64,000 nucleotides of DNA, from positions 248,001 through 312,000 of the forward strand of contig NZ_JAHESF010000001.1 of assembly GCF_018598225.1 (NCBI RefSeq), given 5' to 3'. The DNA comes from Chryseosolibacter histidinae. Its GTDB lineage: Bacteria > Bacteroidota > Bacteroidia > Cytophagales > Cyclobacteriaceae. Shown here piece by piece: positions 38,601 through 47,800 of the stretch. Position 1 is the stretch's first letter. The number at the start of each line of letters is the position of its first letter. A program made the translations under genes and the position numbers. The notes beneath the pieces are model-generated. The model saw only the letters and a list, made by a program, of their open reading frames with translations, was not told the origin of the DNA and did not search any database.

Positions 38601-41600
38601 TTGTCCTGGTTAAATCCTCACCCTACCTTTTTTCCTGAGGAAACCGTGGTGTCGTTGTTCGAGCGCCAGGCCCGCATCACACCTGAACAAACGGCGCTCG
38701 TTTATCATGACAGTGCCATCACCTACCGCGAGCTGAATGAACGTTCCAACCGGCTGGCGCGATGCCTGGCAGGCAGGGGAGTAGAAAGTGGTAAGGTAGT
38801 AGGGCTCATGATTGAACGGTCTGTAGACATGATCGTAGCCATGATCGGCATCCTGAAAGCAGGTGGTACATACCTGCCGTTGGATACAGCGGCACCCGAG
38901 AAGAGAATTCTCGCGATGCTCAACGATAGCAGTGCTTCGTTGCTGTTGGCCGATCATGATCACGCCCCCACGTACGAAAAACATGTTGCTACGGCGCGGA
39001 TCTTCAATTGTGGGCATTGTGGCTATGCCGGAAGCGATCTTGGGCTTTCGATCCCCAATACGGATGTAGCCTACATCATCTACACCTCCGGATCAACAGG
39101 CAAGCCGAAAGGAGTTATGGTCCAGCACCGGTCGGTGGCGAACCTGATCCACTCACAAAAGGCCTTGTTCGGGATCAATGAGAAAGACCGCATTCTCCAG
39201 TTCTCCACCATTAGCTTCGATGCCTCCGTTGAGCAGATCTGGCTTGCCCTGACCAGCGGCGCTTCGCTGGTACTGATCGATCACGAAACGATGACAGACA
39301 ACGTGCGGTTCAATGAATATCTTGCCACGAAGGGTGTTACCCATCTTCACGCAACGCCATCATTCCTCGAGCGCATCTCGCTCACCAAGCATCCTCAGCT
39401 CAAACGTGTCATCGCGGGCGGCGAAGAATGCAAGCCTTCATTGGCCAGGAAGTTTTACGTCGATTATGAGTTCTACAATGAATATGGCCCTACGGAGACC
39501 ACGGTCACATCGCTGGTGAAACGCGTCGACAGCCGCGAGTTCGAAAAGGACCGCATCGCCATCGGCACACCGATCAACAATACATTCGTTTATATTCTGG
39601 GCAGGCACGCAGAGCTGTTGCCGCTCGGTGCAACCGGCGAATTGTATGTAGGTGGCGCGGGTGTAGCCAAAGGTTACCTCGGAGATGAGGCGCTGACCGG
39701 TGAGAAGTTCATAACAAACCCGTTCATGCCGGGTGAGAAGATGTACAGAACGGGTGACCTTGCACGGTGGCGTTCCGATGGAGACCTGGAATACTGCGGC
39801 AGAGCCGATGCGCAGGTCAAGCTCCGGGGATTCAGGATCGAACCCGGCGAAATTGAAACCAGGATCCTCGAGCACACGCTGGTCCGCGAGGCTGCCGTGG
39901 TGATCAGAGAAAGTGGTGATGACCGTTTCCTGGTGGCGTACTATGTCGCAGAGGGGACCGTGGACGAGGCGATGCTCAATGATTTTCTACGCGACAGGTT
40001 GCCTCCTTATATGCTACCGGCCCGTTACCTCCGGCTGGAGCAGATGCCGGCTACCCCGAGTGGAAAACTCGACAAAAAAGCGCTCCCTGATCCAGCCGTC
40101 GCCGGTGAAGGTGAATACGTTCTGCCATCTGGCGAGACGGAAGAAGCGCTTCAGCAGATCTGGTCGGAAGTGTTGAACATCGGCCAGGACATGATCGGCA
40201 TGAACAAAAGCTTCTTTGCGCTCGGAGGACATTCCTTAAAGGCTATGACCCTCGTGAACAGGATCAGGGAACGGTTTGGCGTTGAGGTGCCCTTAAAAGA
40301 GGTGTTCAGACATCCGGACATAGCAGGGCTCAGCGGATTCATCCGTGACAGCAAAACTTCAGCGCACTATAAGATCGAAAAAGTAGCTGTCAGTCCCTGG
40401 TACAAGCTTTCCTCTGCACAAAAACGGTTGTATTTCTTGTATGAGTTCAACCGGCAATCGCTGGCATACAACGTACCCTATGCTGTTCGCATCGAGGGCA
40501 ACCTGCAAACTGACCGGTTGATCCAGGTCTTTAAGAAGCTGGTTGCACGTCATGAAAGCTTGCGTACTTCTTTTGAGATCGTTGAGGGGGAACCTGTACA
40601 GAAGGTCTCGGCTACGGCGGAACTTGAAATAGAACGTTTCAATGCAGGCACGGGTGATGTGGGCGTGTTGATGGAAAAATTTGTAAGGCCTTTTGACCTC
40701 CGCCATGCGCCGCTGCTCAGGGTTGGCCTGGTGGCATGTACGCCGGGTGAGAACATCCTGATCGTGGACATGCATCACATTATTTCCGACGGCGTATCGC
40801 ACGGACTCATGATCAAGGATTTTGTTTCATGCTACCATGGTGAAGCGCTTCCTCCGGTGACCACCCAGTATAAAGATTATGCGGCCTGGCAACAAAGCGA
40901 ATCACAGCAGGAGGCCATCCGCAAGCAGAAAGAGTTTTGGCTGAATGAATTTGCTGAAGAACTCCCGGCGCTCAACCTTCCGATGGATTTTTCAAGACCG
41001 CCTGTGAAGGATTATGCGGGCAGCGCCATGAGCTTTTCACTGACGCTGGAGGAGACTGCGGGATTGAGGTCAATAGCCGACGCGGAGGGCAGCACCATGT
41101 TCATGGTCATCCTATCGGTTTACAACATCCTGCTGACCAGGCTTTGTAACATCGAAGACATCGCTGTGGGCACACCCTCGGCAGGCCGGCAACATCCGGA
41201 CCTCGAGCAGATCATCGGCATGTTTGTCAACACCCTGGTAATGCGTAACCAGCCAAAGGGCGAGCTCAGCTTCCGGGAATTTTTATCCGCTGTCCGGTCC
41301 AAAACATTGGCTTGCCTGGAGAACCAGGCGTATCAGTATGAGGAGTTGATCCAGGAATTGAAAGTTGAACGTGATACTGCCAGAAACCCGCTGTTCGATG
41401 TGATGTTCGTCTTCGAAAATTCCGCCGACGTCGCGTTTGAGATGGAGGGCCTTAAGCTTCAGCCGTTTCCCAATACCCACCAGGTTGCAAAATTCGATCT
41501 TTTGCTCAAAGCCATTGAAAGTGCAGATCAGGTGTTCTTCGAGCTCCAATATGCCACATCCCTGTTCAGGGAAGAGACCGTGGCCCGGTTCATTGCCTAT

Positions 41601-44600
41601 TTCAGGAACATTTTATCGGCGGTTATTGCCAATATGGATATGAAGATCTCTGCGATCGCGATCATGCAGGAGGAGGAGCGGCATCAGCAATTGGAGCGCT
41701 TCAACGATACGGATACCGTTTGGCCGTATGAAGGAACGGTGCTGTCGCTGTTTGAAAAACAGGCCGCAAGGGATGGCGAGCGTGTAGCGTTGAAGTGGCA
41801 TAACGAAACACTTACTTATGGTGCGCTGAAGGAAATGACAACGAAAGTTGCATCGTACCTCAGAGAAGCTCATGGCGTGCGCACGGGAGACCTGGTAGGG
41901 CTGATGCTGGAACGGGAGATGTTGTTGTTGCCTTGTATCTATGGCATCATAAAAGCCGGCGCCGCCTACGTTCCCATAGACCCGGGTTATCCGGATGAAC
42001 GGATCGATGCGATCGCCGGAAATGCTGCGATGAAATTCTTTATCACCAGGGGCCGGTACCGGAAAGTGGCAACGAAACCTGGCTTTACGGTAATAGACCT
42101 TGATGAGGTTGAGCAGGCTATCGTCCGGCAGCAGGTGACCGAATTGCCGGAGGTCAGGAGCAATGATCTTGCCTACGTTATTTATACCTCAGGTTCTACA
42201 GGTACGCCCAAAGGTGTCATGATCGAGCATGGCGCCTTGTTGAACATCATCCTGGACCTGCAGCAACGCTATCCGCTGGGTGCCGGAGATACCTATCTGC
42301 TGAAGACCACGTTTACTTTCGACGTGTCTGTGGCAGAGATCTTCGGTTGGTTTCTGGATGGAGGTTGTCTGTCGATCCTGCCAGCTGGTGCAGAGGCCGA
42401 TCCGGATGCGATCGCTGCCGTCATAGCAAGGGACCAGGTCACACACATCAATTTTGTTCCTTCCATGTTTGCTGTTTTTATAGAGATGTTGAAAGACAGC
42501 GGTGTAAAACGTATTGAGAGCCTGCGATATATATTCCTGGCGGGAGAAGCTCTGCCGGCATCGATGGTGAACGCATTCAACGCGCTGCGTGCCAACGCTT
42601 CGCTGGAAAATATCTATGGACCTACTGAAGGAACGATCTATAGCTCGGGGTACGCAACAAGAGACCTGCAAGAAAATATGAGGGTGCCTATCGGCAAACC
42701 TTTGAGCAACATCCGGCTTTACATTGTTGACCGTTACAATAACCTGCTGCCACTGGGTGTGCCTGGTGAATTGTGCATCGGCGGTGCCGGCCTTGCCAGA
42801 GGGTACCTGAACAACGAGGCTATGACTGCTGAAAAGTTCGTGCGCAATCCTTTCAGGCCGGGAGAGCGAATGTACAGGACCGGCGACCTCGCAAGGTGGT
42901 TGCCGGATGGTAACGTCGAGTACCTGGGCAGGATCGATACGCAGGTCAAAATGCGGGGCTTCCGGATCGAGCTGGAAGAGATCGAGAACCAGCTCATGGC
43001 CCATGCGCAGGTCACGAAGGCAGCCGTCGTGCTCCGCGAGGAAAACGGCAATCAATATCTGGTCGCCTATTATGTCTCCGAATCGCCGCGGGAATCAGCT
43101 GCGTTGAAGGATCTTCTGCTGGAGAAGCTACCCGTCTACATGGTTCCCCAATATTATGTAAGGCTGGATGACTTTCCGCTCACAGCCAGCGGTAAGCTGA
43201 ACCGGAAAGCGCTTCCGGCTCCGGTAATCACCACGGACGAGACATACGCAGCGCCGGTGGGAGCGGTTGAGAAAAAGCTCGTGGCGATCTGGGCGCAGGT
43301 GCTGAAAATGGATCCGGCAACGATCAGTGCAGACAGCAGCTTCTTCGCGCTGGGCGGTCATTCGATCATGGCCGTGCACCTGATCAATATGATCCGTCAG
43401 CAATTCTCTGTCGGTATTGAATTGAGAAAGCTATTCGAAAATCCTTCTATCCGGAGATTAGCCATACTGATCGCCGGTGAGCGTCGCGGGAAAGCGACTA
43501 AGATTGCCAGGGTGGAGAAGAAGGAACGCTACGCTGCCTCGCCTGCACAGGAACGGTTGTTCTATCAGCAGCTGCTGAACAAGAGCACGCTGGCTTACAA
43601 TGTTTCAGGCGCGCTCGAGATCAGGGCTGATATTTCTATCGATGCTGTTAACCATGCGTTCAGGTTGCTGATCGGCAGACATGAAAGCCTGCGAACAAGG
43701 TTCCTGTTATCCGACGAAAGTGTAGTGCAGGAAGTTAGCCCGGACGTTGTTTTTAATCCTGTGATGCTGGATGAAACCCGGTATGCCACGGTGGAAGAAG
43801 CCTTCCGGGATTTTGTTCGCCCGTTCGATCTTGGAGTGCAGCCGCTCCTGCGGTGTGCTTTACTGAAGCGCAGGGAAGGCCATGTGTTGTTCATCGATAT
43901 CCATCATATCATCTGCGACGGTTTTTCATTGAACATACTGATGCACGATTTCAGAAAGCTTTGCCATGGCGAATCGCTGGAGCCGGTCGACCTTCGGTAT
44001 GTAGACTATTCGTCATGGCAAAGGAAGCAACGCGGCCACATGGAAGCACAAAGGGCTTATTGGATGAGCCAGTTGGCGGGAGAGGTTCCGGTATTGGACC
44101 TGCCGGTGCGCACCAGAAAAGTAGCGGCAATACATCCCGCATCAAAAAGGATCCTGGAGATCGACGATGTGCACCGCCGTGCGATGAAACGTTACGCGGC
44201 AGATTCCGGCATTTCCGACTTCATGTTCCTGCTTTCCGGATTTTTTATCCTGCTGTCGCGGATCTCCGGGAATACCGATATCATCATCGGCACAGATGTC
44301 CTCGGACGAACGGGAGCCGGACTGAGAAATGTTGTTGGTACTTTCATCAACCTGCTGCCCCTGAGAATGCAGTTAGATCCTGCGATCACCTGCAGGCAGT
44401 TTGTGCAGGAAGTGAAGGCGTGTGTGCTGGGTGCTTTTGATAACCAGGATTTTCAATTCGACCAGATGGTTTCATTGCTCAACCGCGACGCGCGCATGGA
44501 AGAGAACCCCATTGTTCAGGTGCATTTTGCTTTTGCCAATTTCTTCGATGCGCAGGAAGACGATCCTCATCTCAGGCCTTTGAAGATCAGCAGGGACTTT

Positions 44601-44804
44601 ACCACGCAGTATGAGTTCAAGCTGGAGGCCGTCGAGCGAAATGGGAAACTGAACTTAGATTTCGTATACAGCCGGGAAATGTACGACGACCTGTTCATCG
44701 AAACATTGACAGAATACTATCACAACATATTGAAGGTGGTTTTGACGGATGATTCCATTGAGATCGGCAATATCGCCTTGCAGGACTCCCTGCAGATGGC
44801 CTAG
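29637..44804 (+). CDS. four-module NRPS: C-A-PCP-C-A-PCP-E-C-A-PCP-C-A-PCP-C
   Basis: ATG 29637 is preferred to the upstream TTG 29583 because it starts just before the first C domain; the product is 5055 residues. Landmarks: C1 HHILYDG (147-153), A1 Tyr612, PCP Ser998, C2 HHIVCDG (1178), A2 Tyr1650, PCP Ser2034 (GGDSIKS), E HHLVIDG (2212), C3 HHIIMDG (2679), A3 Tyr3149, PCP Ser3533, C4 HHIISDG (3713), A4 Tyr4183, PCP Ser4576, C5 HHIICDG (4756). Codes read by hand: A1 DITQLGVVWK (Gly-like), A2 DGAVVAEIGK, A3 DAEHIGEVTK and A4 DVANFAIIYK (not assigned). C1 and C3 follow E domains and look like D-accepting C domains (MAQQGMLFHYL; LSPMQEGILFHSLL). The protein ends with a C domain, so the next protein supplies the acceptor residue. 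Confidence 0.95.
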   Translation: MNTKIDKSNVEDIVELNMAQQGMLFHYLRESEQSLYNVQLSFQIEGQLDVNKLRSAFSNVQARHEALRSVFRWEEANTPLQIILKSHPLDFTFEDFSQRYAVSEISGQVAAYLLNDRNSRFDLTRLPLRAGLIRISAATHVLFITHHHILYDGWSTAIFLKELFQYYGHVNGNIVQGFNGKIKYGDLLRQLHKAIDPVKASDYWKHYLSGHEIAPLVSGTVRTSAKKREVKKLGICDPTDAIETWARQHRVSKVSVIYAAYGLLLQKYLDTPDVVFGTVVSSRDMSVPGIDKVMGNFINTIPLRLTGDERSLKEIVKEVNRDLAARSEFSNVSYHEIKQMLGLKPAEDLFDSVVIVENYPIDENVLGANDEFQVSLKSVHENTGIPLTITVFFNQGVKVEFAYRDGDVADDFVKAFAGHFFAIIATIINNGESTAASLDILSETEKDQLLTGFNDTVLEYAKEKTIVELFQSQARRSSADVALSFNGQSLTYRELNGKANSLAAALRNKGVKPNQVVGLYTNRSLELYIGMLAVLKSGGCYLPLDPSYPKDRLAYMLADSGARVLLTTRDLSVADIDPGSMLTVITVDSGALGQAADLPIVNDAEDLAYLIYTSGSTGKPKGVMLPHRAVHNYIESMMRHLPAGGTMVSVTTFSFDIFVTESLLALTQGMRVVIADEACQKDAALLLALIEREKVELIQTTPSRYKLMIDDSEGFAKAMRGVRYLLVGGEAFQEDLLRSLKKYSRARIINVYGPTETTVWSSLIDLTEEDRITIGRPLGNTQLYVLDRHLHLQPRGAAGELYISGDGLAHGYWNNKALSDQRFISNPFRPGFKMYKTGDKARWTDSGTVEYLGRVDFQVKIRGHRIETGEIESLLKEHPQIKDAVVIAKASGNDTHLVAYYVCGEEIGNATLRSYLSGKLPDYMVPAYFVHLAALPLTPNRKLDRRSLPEPAISPQDGPVAPANATEERLVKIWSEILKIDSDRISVLASFFELGGHSLKATTLVNRIFREFDVRISINEVFTQPDIRSLATALQTRIATGFSPIQPAVSRDFYPLSAEQKRIYFSYAFDRSSLAYNGIFTVVLEGTLDKALLEDTFTRLVARHETLRTCFEIINDVPVQRIRPQVELVMEHFQADEEQVSAIMHGFVRPFDLQTAPLMRTALIEIAPDRHVLIVDIHHIVCDGISQEILTREFMAMYDNQALPDLRVQYKDYAVWQQEEKRELVAVRQREFWTSMFADMPEVLTLPYDFSRPVTQDHRGGAIDFRVGAAEANALRAIAAREGATLFMVTLAIYNILLSRLAGSDDIVVGTAIAGREHPDLEHVVGMFVNTIPVRNHPAHQHTFTEFLSAVKSTTLSCFEHQAFPYDELLSALKVERHSGRNPLFDIMFAYQSFKEAELQIPGLRLTPFSGEQRLAKFDLALLAYEKGEELLFTFEYAVALFNAETIARWAVYFKNIVSAIVAGPDKKIADIGMLPDDEVRRVMDDFNNTGTDYPLNETIISLFEKQVKKTPENIALRCGNNIVTYAALERKANAVATAITMKLPEGNGHKVGLLFDSSVEMIAGMLGVLKAGCAYVPLSPQTPGERNSFILADSEAALLLTQRSVYMQYGGQTLSGAGRTVVFVESCLEGEVVDLQKSIRPDDLMYVIYTSGTTGQPKGVAIKHQGIVNFAQWRITTYAFTERDVTLQLFPYHFDGFGANLYPSLLTGGTLMLLRETERLNAEHIAHVVRSEKITNAVVTPLIYDILLRELNGQACESLRLIVLAGEKAAPELIERSGRLLPGTVCCNEYGPTETSIGATWNDNLCADNVNVIGKPIANTRIYILGKGDVLIPVGACGELCIAGAGLAQGYIRNESLTSAKFCDHPFIAGERMYRTGDLARWRDDGSIVLIGRIDSQVKIRGFRIEPGEIEGQLSKYPLIREVIVNARDTGNNKYLVAYYVADQEISFTELRNFLLSRLPDYMVPACFVHVQKMPLTANGKIDTKALPVPVMKTGEALPTTGEERLLVEVWASVLGMENIGVTDNFFAAGGDSIKSIQICSRMRSLGYDVAVKDIFTHQTIQQLAPQLKTVAQYADQRPVTGPVPLTPVQQWFFDNRLKHTHHFNQAVMLRFEGGITEEVVHGIFEELQRHHDALRMVFTQSADEVVQTNRDVDLPVSLQVIHLQQETGWHETLLEYAGALQRSIDLENGPLMKLALFHLANESRLLIVIHHLVIDGVSWRILFEDIESLYAQVKGNLPLSLPPKTDSFQSWSKALRSYVQGTAFQRASAYWHTVAGEAGAVITRDFPAGRNTRESEAVETISFSVDDTARLLGEVHRPFNTGITDILLTALMLAFREMYGNTRLWIELEGHGRHDVVRDVNISRTVGWFTSIYPVLLDAGSGDWRAAIKQVKETLRKVPHGGIDYLLVKHAAGTSLQAFPAPQVSFNYLGQFDADMKNAAYTVSLDLTGNNISDKETRFHDWEISGMLVDGRLALKIAYSHAQYTTGTMHAFADHYRRQLVSLIGCCSTYGATELTPSDVTYKDLPASTLETLQQQYQLEDVYPLSPMQEGILFHSLLDADADSYFAQMTLVLEGDVDIEAVEKTMNDIVSRYATLRTAFYYQGQDRALQLVLKDRKATFHYRDLQEECAVNGIESTIAVCQEKDRHNRFDLRNDCLIRASLFCVAPSKFVLILSHHHIIMDGWCMDILLRDFRKFYADNRMRRDMPVTLAPRYARYIDWLESREAQSSVVYWKDYLRDYETPASLPAKVRYRESIQRTAYGSQLLVIDRMKTVQLGKVSAAHGVTLNTVLQTAWGILLAKYNNVTDCVFGAVVSGRPSAIEGVETMVGLFINTIPVRVSYEAGDSIADMLRKIQHRALESEAHHYTKLAEIQSLSTPGNRLFDHIIVVENYPLSEKILKDASGSPEDLSITDVRIFDRTNYDLVVTMIPGEELRIRIDYSATIYDHELIKNVLAQLDQIITQVSADAGAKVAGLEITTENEKLRLLSWLNPHPTFFPEETVVSLFERQARITPEQTALVYHDSAITYRELNERSNRLARCLAGRGVESGKVVGLMIERSVDMIVAMIGILKAGGTYLPLDTAAPEKRILAMLNDSSASLLLADHDHAPTYEKHVATARIFNCGHCGYAGSDLGLSIPNTDVAYIIYTSGSTGKPKGVMVQHRSVANLIHSQKALFGINEKDRILQFSTISFDASVEQIWLALTSGASLVLIDHETMTDNVRFNEYLATKGVTHLHATPSFLERISLTKHPQLKRVIAGGEECKPSLARKFYVDYEFYNEYGPTETTVTSLVKRVDSREFEKDRIAIGTPINNTFVYILGRHAELLPLGATGELYVGGAGVAKGYLGDEALTGEKFITNPFMPGEKMYRTGDLARWRSDGDLEYCGRADAQVKLRGFRIEPGEIETRILEHTLVREAAVVIRESGDDRFLVAYYVAEGTVDEAMLNDFLRDRLPPYMLPARYLRLEQMPATPSGKLDKKALPDPAVAGEGEYVLPSGETEEALQQIWSEVLNIGQDMIGMNKSFFALGGHSLKAMTLVNRIRERFGVEVPLKEVFRHPDIAGLSGFIRDSKTSAHYKIEKVAVSPWYKLSSAQKRLYFLYEFNRQSLAYNVPYAVRIEGNLQTDRLIQVFKKLVARHESLRTSFEIVEGEPVQKVSATAELEIERFNAGTGDVGVLMEKFVRPFDLRHAPLLRVGLVACTPGENILIVDMHHIISDGVSHGLMIKDFVSCYHGEALPPVTTQYKDYAAWQQSESQQEAIRKQKEFWLNEFAEELPALNLPMDFSRPPVKDYAGSAMSFSLTLEETAGLRSIADAEGSTMFMVILSVYNILLTRLCNIEDIAVGTPSAGRQHPDLEQIIGMFVNTLVMRNQPKGELSFREFLSAVRSKTLACLENQAYQYEELIQELKVERDTARNPLFDVMFVFENSADVAFEMEGLKLQPFPNTHQVAKFDLLLKAIESADQVFFELQYATSLFREETVARFIAYFRNILSAVIANMDMKISAIAIMQEEERHQQLERFNDTDTVWPYEGTVLSLFEKQAARDGERVALKWHNETLTYGALKEMTTKVASYLREAHGVRTGDLVGLMLEREMLLLPCIYGIIKAGAAYVPIDPGYPDERIDAIAGNAAMKFFITRGRYRKVATKPGFTVIDLDEVEQAIVRQQVTELPEVRSNDLAYVIYTSGSTGTPKGVMIEHGALLNIILDLQQRYPLGAGDTYLLKTTFTFDVSVAEIFGWFLDGGCLSILPAGAEADPDAIAAVIARDQVTHINFVPSMFAVFIEMLKDSGVKRIESLRYIFLAGEALPASMVNAFNALRANASLENIYGPTEGTIYSSGYATRDLQENMRVPIGKPLSNIRLYIVDRYNNLLPLGVPGELCIGGAGLARGYLNNEAMTAEKFVRNPFRPGERMYRTGDLARWLPDGNVEYLGRIDTQVKMRGFRIELEEIENQLMAHAQVTKAAVVLREENGNQYLVAYYVSESPRESAALKDLLLEKLPVYMVPQYYVRLDDFPLTASGKLNRKALPAPVITTDETYAAPVGAVEKKLVAIWAQVLKMDPATISADSSFFALGGHSIMAVHLINMIRQQFSVGIELRKLFENPSIRRLAILIAGERRGKATKIARVEKKERYAASPAQERLFYQQLLNKSTLAYNVSGALEIRADISIDAVNHAFRLLIGRHESLRTRFLLSDESVVQEVSPDVVFNPVMLDETRYATVEEAFRDFVRPFDLGVQPLLRCALLKRREGHVLFIDIHHIICDGFSLNILMHDFRKLCHGESLEPVDLRYVDYSSWQRKQRGHMEAQRAYWMSQLAGEVPVLDLPVRTRKVAAIHPASKRILEIDDVHRRAMKRYAADSGISDFMFLLSGFFILLSRISGNTDIIIGTDVLGRTGAGLRNVVGTFINLLPLRMQLDPAITCRQFVQEVKACVLGAFDNQDFQFDQMVSLLNRDARMEENPIVQVHFAFANFFDAQEDDPHLRPLKISRDFTTQYEFKLEAVERNGKLNLDFVYSREMYDDLFIETLTEYYHNILKVVLTDDSIEIGNIALQDSLQMA

Positions 44805-44852
44805 CCGTTGAGCCGCCTGGGCGAATCAGGAAACAACCCTTATATCATATTT

Positions 44853-47800
44853 ATGGCCTTTCAGGAAGCATTACTTAAAAGCCTTACATCGAACGGCAAC
44901 AGGATAGCCATGGAAGAAGGTGACCGCAAACTCACCTTTCGCGATGTGCTCTCGCGGTCAAACCGTATCACTCATTTTTTGCGTCACGCGAAAGCAACGC
45001 CAGGGACCCTGGTGGGCATACTGCTGAACGATCGTGTGAACCTGATCTGTTCCATGATCGGCGTGATGAATGCAGGATGTGTCGCCGTACCGCTCAACCC
45101 GGAGCTGCCTGCGAAACGCATGATGCACATGATCAATGACCTAGACCTGCGTTGTATGATCCTGTCGTCGGAAACAGCAAACGTCTGCGGCGAAGGTGAA
45201 GGGATGAGCAGGTACCGGATCGAGGATATTGTGGCAGAAACCGATAACGTTCCACTCTTGTCAACCGGGTATCCTGAGTTTTCAGAAGAGGATGCCATCT
45301 ACATTTATTTCACGTCAGGTTCAACGGGAAGACCGAAAGGTATCGTGGGCAAGAACGGTAGCCTGCTGCAGTACCTGCGTTGGGAGATCGATGAATTCAA
45401 CCTAGATCATAACTGCAGGGTGAGCCAGTTCATCAGCCCTTATTTTGATGCCTTCCTGCGCGACGTATTTGTGCCCCTGCTGGCGGGCGGTACGATATGT
45501 TTGCCACCCCGCGATGCGGATTTTTTTACGCCATCTAAAGTAGTGTCCTGGATCGATCGCGCGCAGATAACATTGATCCATTGTGTGCCGAGCGTATTCA
45601 ACGTGATCTGTAGCGGCGACCTGTCTCCGGATCATTTCAAAACGTTGAGGCATGTTCTGTTGTCGGGTGAGCGGATCGTGCCATCGCAGCTCGAGCGCTG
45701 GTATAAAGTTTACGGAGGCAGGATCGGCCTTGTAAATCTCTACGGGGCAACGGAAACTACCATGATCCGTTCCTGTTACCGGATCAGGCCCGAAGATGCA
45801 GATAAGACAAGCATACCAGTAGGCCCGCCGATACGTGATACAAGGCTGCTCATCGCCGGCAAGGATCTTCAGCCCTGCAAAATGTATGTGCCGGGTGACC
45901 TATACATTATTTCCCGGTATGTGAGTCATGGCTATCTTAATTCGCCTGAGCTCACGCATGAGAAATTCTTCACAATAGATCAGGGAACATCTTCCGAATC
46001 GATCGCTTTCAGAACGGGTGATAAAGCCCGGATGATCGAAGCGGGGAACATCGACCTCATAGGCCGTGAAGACCGGCAGGTGAAGATCAGGGGCATCAGG
46101 ATCGAGCTGGAGGAAATTGAACGTGTGCTGCTGCAATCACGCCTCGTGAATAATGCCATTGTAATGAAATGCGGAGATGGCCAGGAATCGCTTGCTGCAT
46201 TCGTGATTGGAACTACGGTGGGAAACGCAGACCTGGAGAACAAGCTGCTGGTATACCTGAAAGGTTACCTGCCCGAATACATGTTGCCGTCGAACATCAT
46301 TGTGATGACCGCCTTTCCGCTCCTGAGCAACGGTAAAATAGACCAAAGAGGTTTGCTGAGCACCCTGACCCGCCGTCAGGTCACGGCACCGGAAAATGAA
46401 ACGGAGAAAGCGCTGCTGGCGGTGTGGAAAGAGATCCTGGGTGATAAGGAGATCTCTACAACCGATAACTTTCACCAGATCGGGGGAAATTCACTCTCCA
46501 TCATGCGCCTGATCGCCAAGATCTATAAAGTATATAATGTCAGGGTGGCCCTGAGCGAGCTGTTCAATAATCTGACCATCCGCAAGCAGGCGGAGCTCAT
46601 CCGGCGTTCGTCGCATGATCACTCACTGGCCATTGTAAAAGCTCCGGAAAAACCTGCCTACCGGCTATCATCGTCGCAGGAAAGGATCTACTTCAACGCC
46701 CTGATGGATCCGGCCAGCACGGCCTTCAACCTGCCGATGGTGTGGGAGATCAAGGGTGAGGTTTCAGCCAATCATATAGGGGAAACATTCCGGGCGCTGA
46801 TCCAACGGCATGAAAGCCTGCGCACGCAATTTGTTTTTAGCAACGACCAGGTGCACCAGGTGGTGTCAGCGAACGTCGATCTGAAGATCAGGGAAATAAC
46901 AACCACCGAAGAATCGATCGATACCACGATCGCCGGACTTGTCAAACCCTTTGACCTCGAAAGGGCTCCGCTGCTGAGGGCCGCGATCCTATCGGCTGGT
47001 AGCCGCAAGTTCCTGTTCACCGACATTCATCACATCGTGTGTGACGGGCTGTCACAGATGATCCTGTTCACAGATTTTCTGCGCCTGTTCCAGGGGGAAG
47101 TACTGAAGCCACTCGCCCTGCAGTACAAGGATTACGCCGAATGGGAGCACGCGCACCTGAAAACGAACCACGAATACATCACGGGCCGCGAGTTCTGGTT
47201 GAAGGCTTTTGACGGCGCGCTGCCGAAGCTGACGTTGCCTGTAGCAGTGGCGGATGAAGGCGAGGATGCTGACAACGGAGCGATGGCATCTTTTGTGATC
47301 CATGAAGCCACCCTCAAGCGGTTAGCCGAGACGTTAAAGGCCCGCGGCATCACACCTTTTTCCGGGTTGTTTGCGATCTACCTGATCTATCTCTACCAGC
47401 TTACAGGGCAGGAGGACCTTGTGATCGGCATCAACACCGCCGGCAGGTTGCAGGATGAGCTTGAAGGTGTTGTCGGCATGTTCGCCAAAACACTTCCCAT
47501 CCGGTACCGGGTCAACGCCGGCCTGCGCTTCACGACGTTTGCGGAAGGTGTTCATCAGTATCTGGTTGAGGCCAACAGCAAACAATTCTACGACCTGACC
47601 GATATCGTTAGCGAGCTGAACAAAAACAGGCCGGTGCCTGTCAAGGATCTTTTTGAGACCATGTTTTCGTTCCAGGACCATGGCTATGTACAAAGACAGA
47701 CAAGCTCTGAGCACTTTTCGAGTTATGCCCTGGAGCGCATCGCAGCGAAGTACCCGCTTCACCTGTTTGCTACAGAGGTCGATGGCGCATTCCACTTTCG

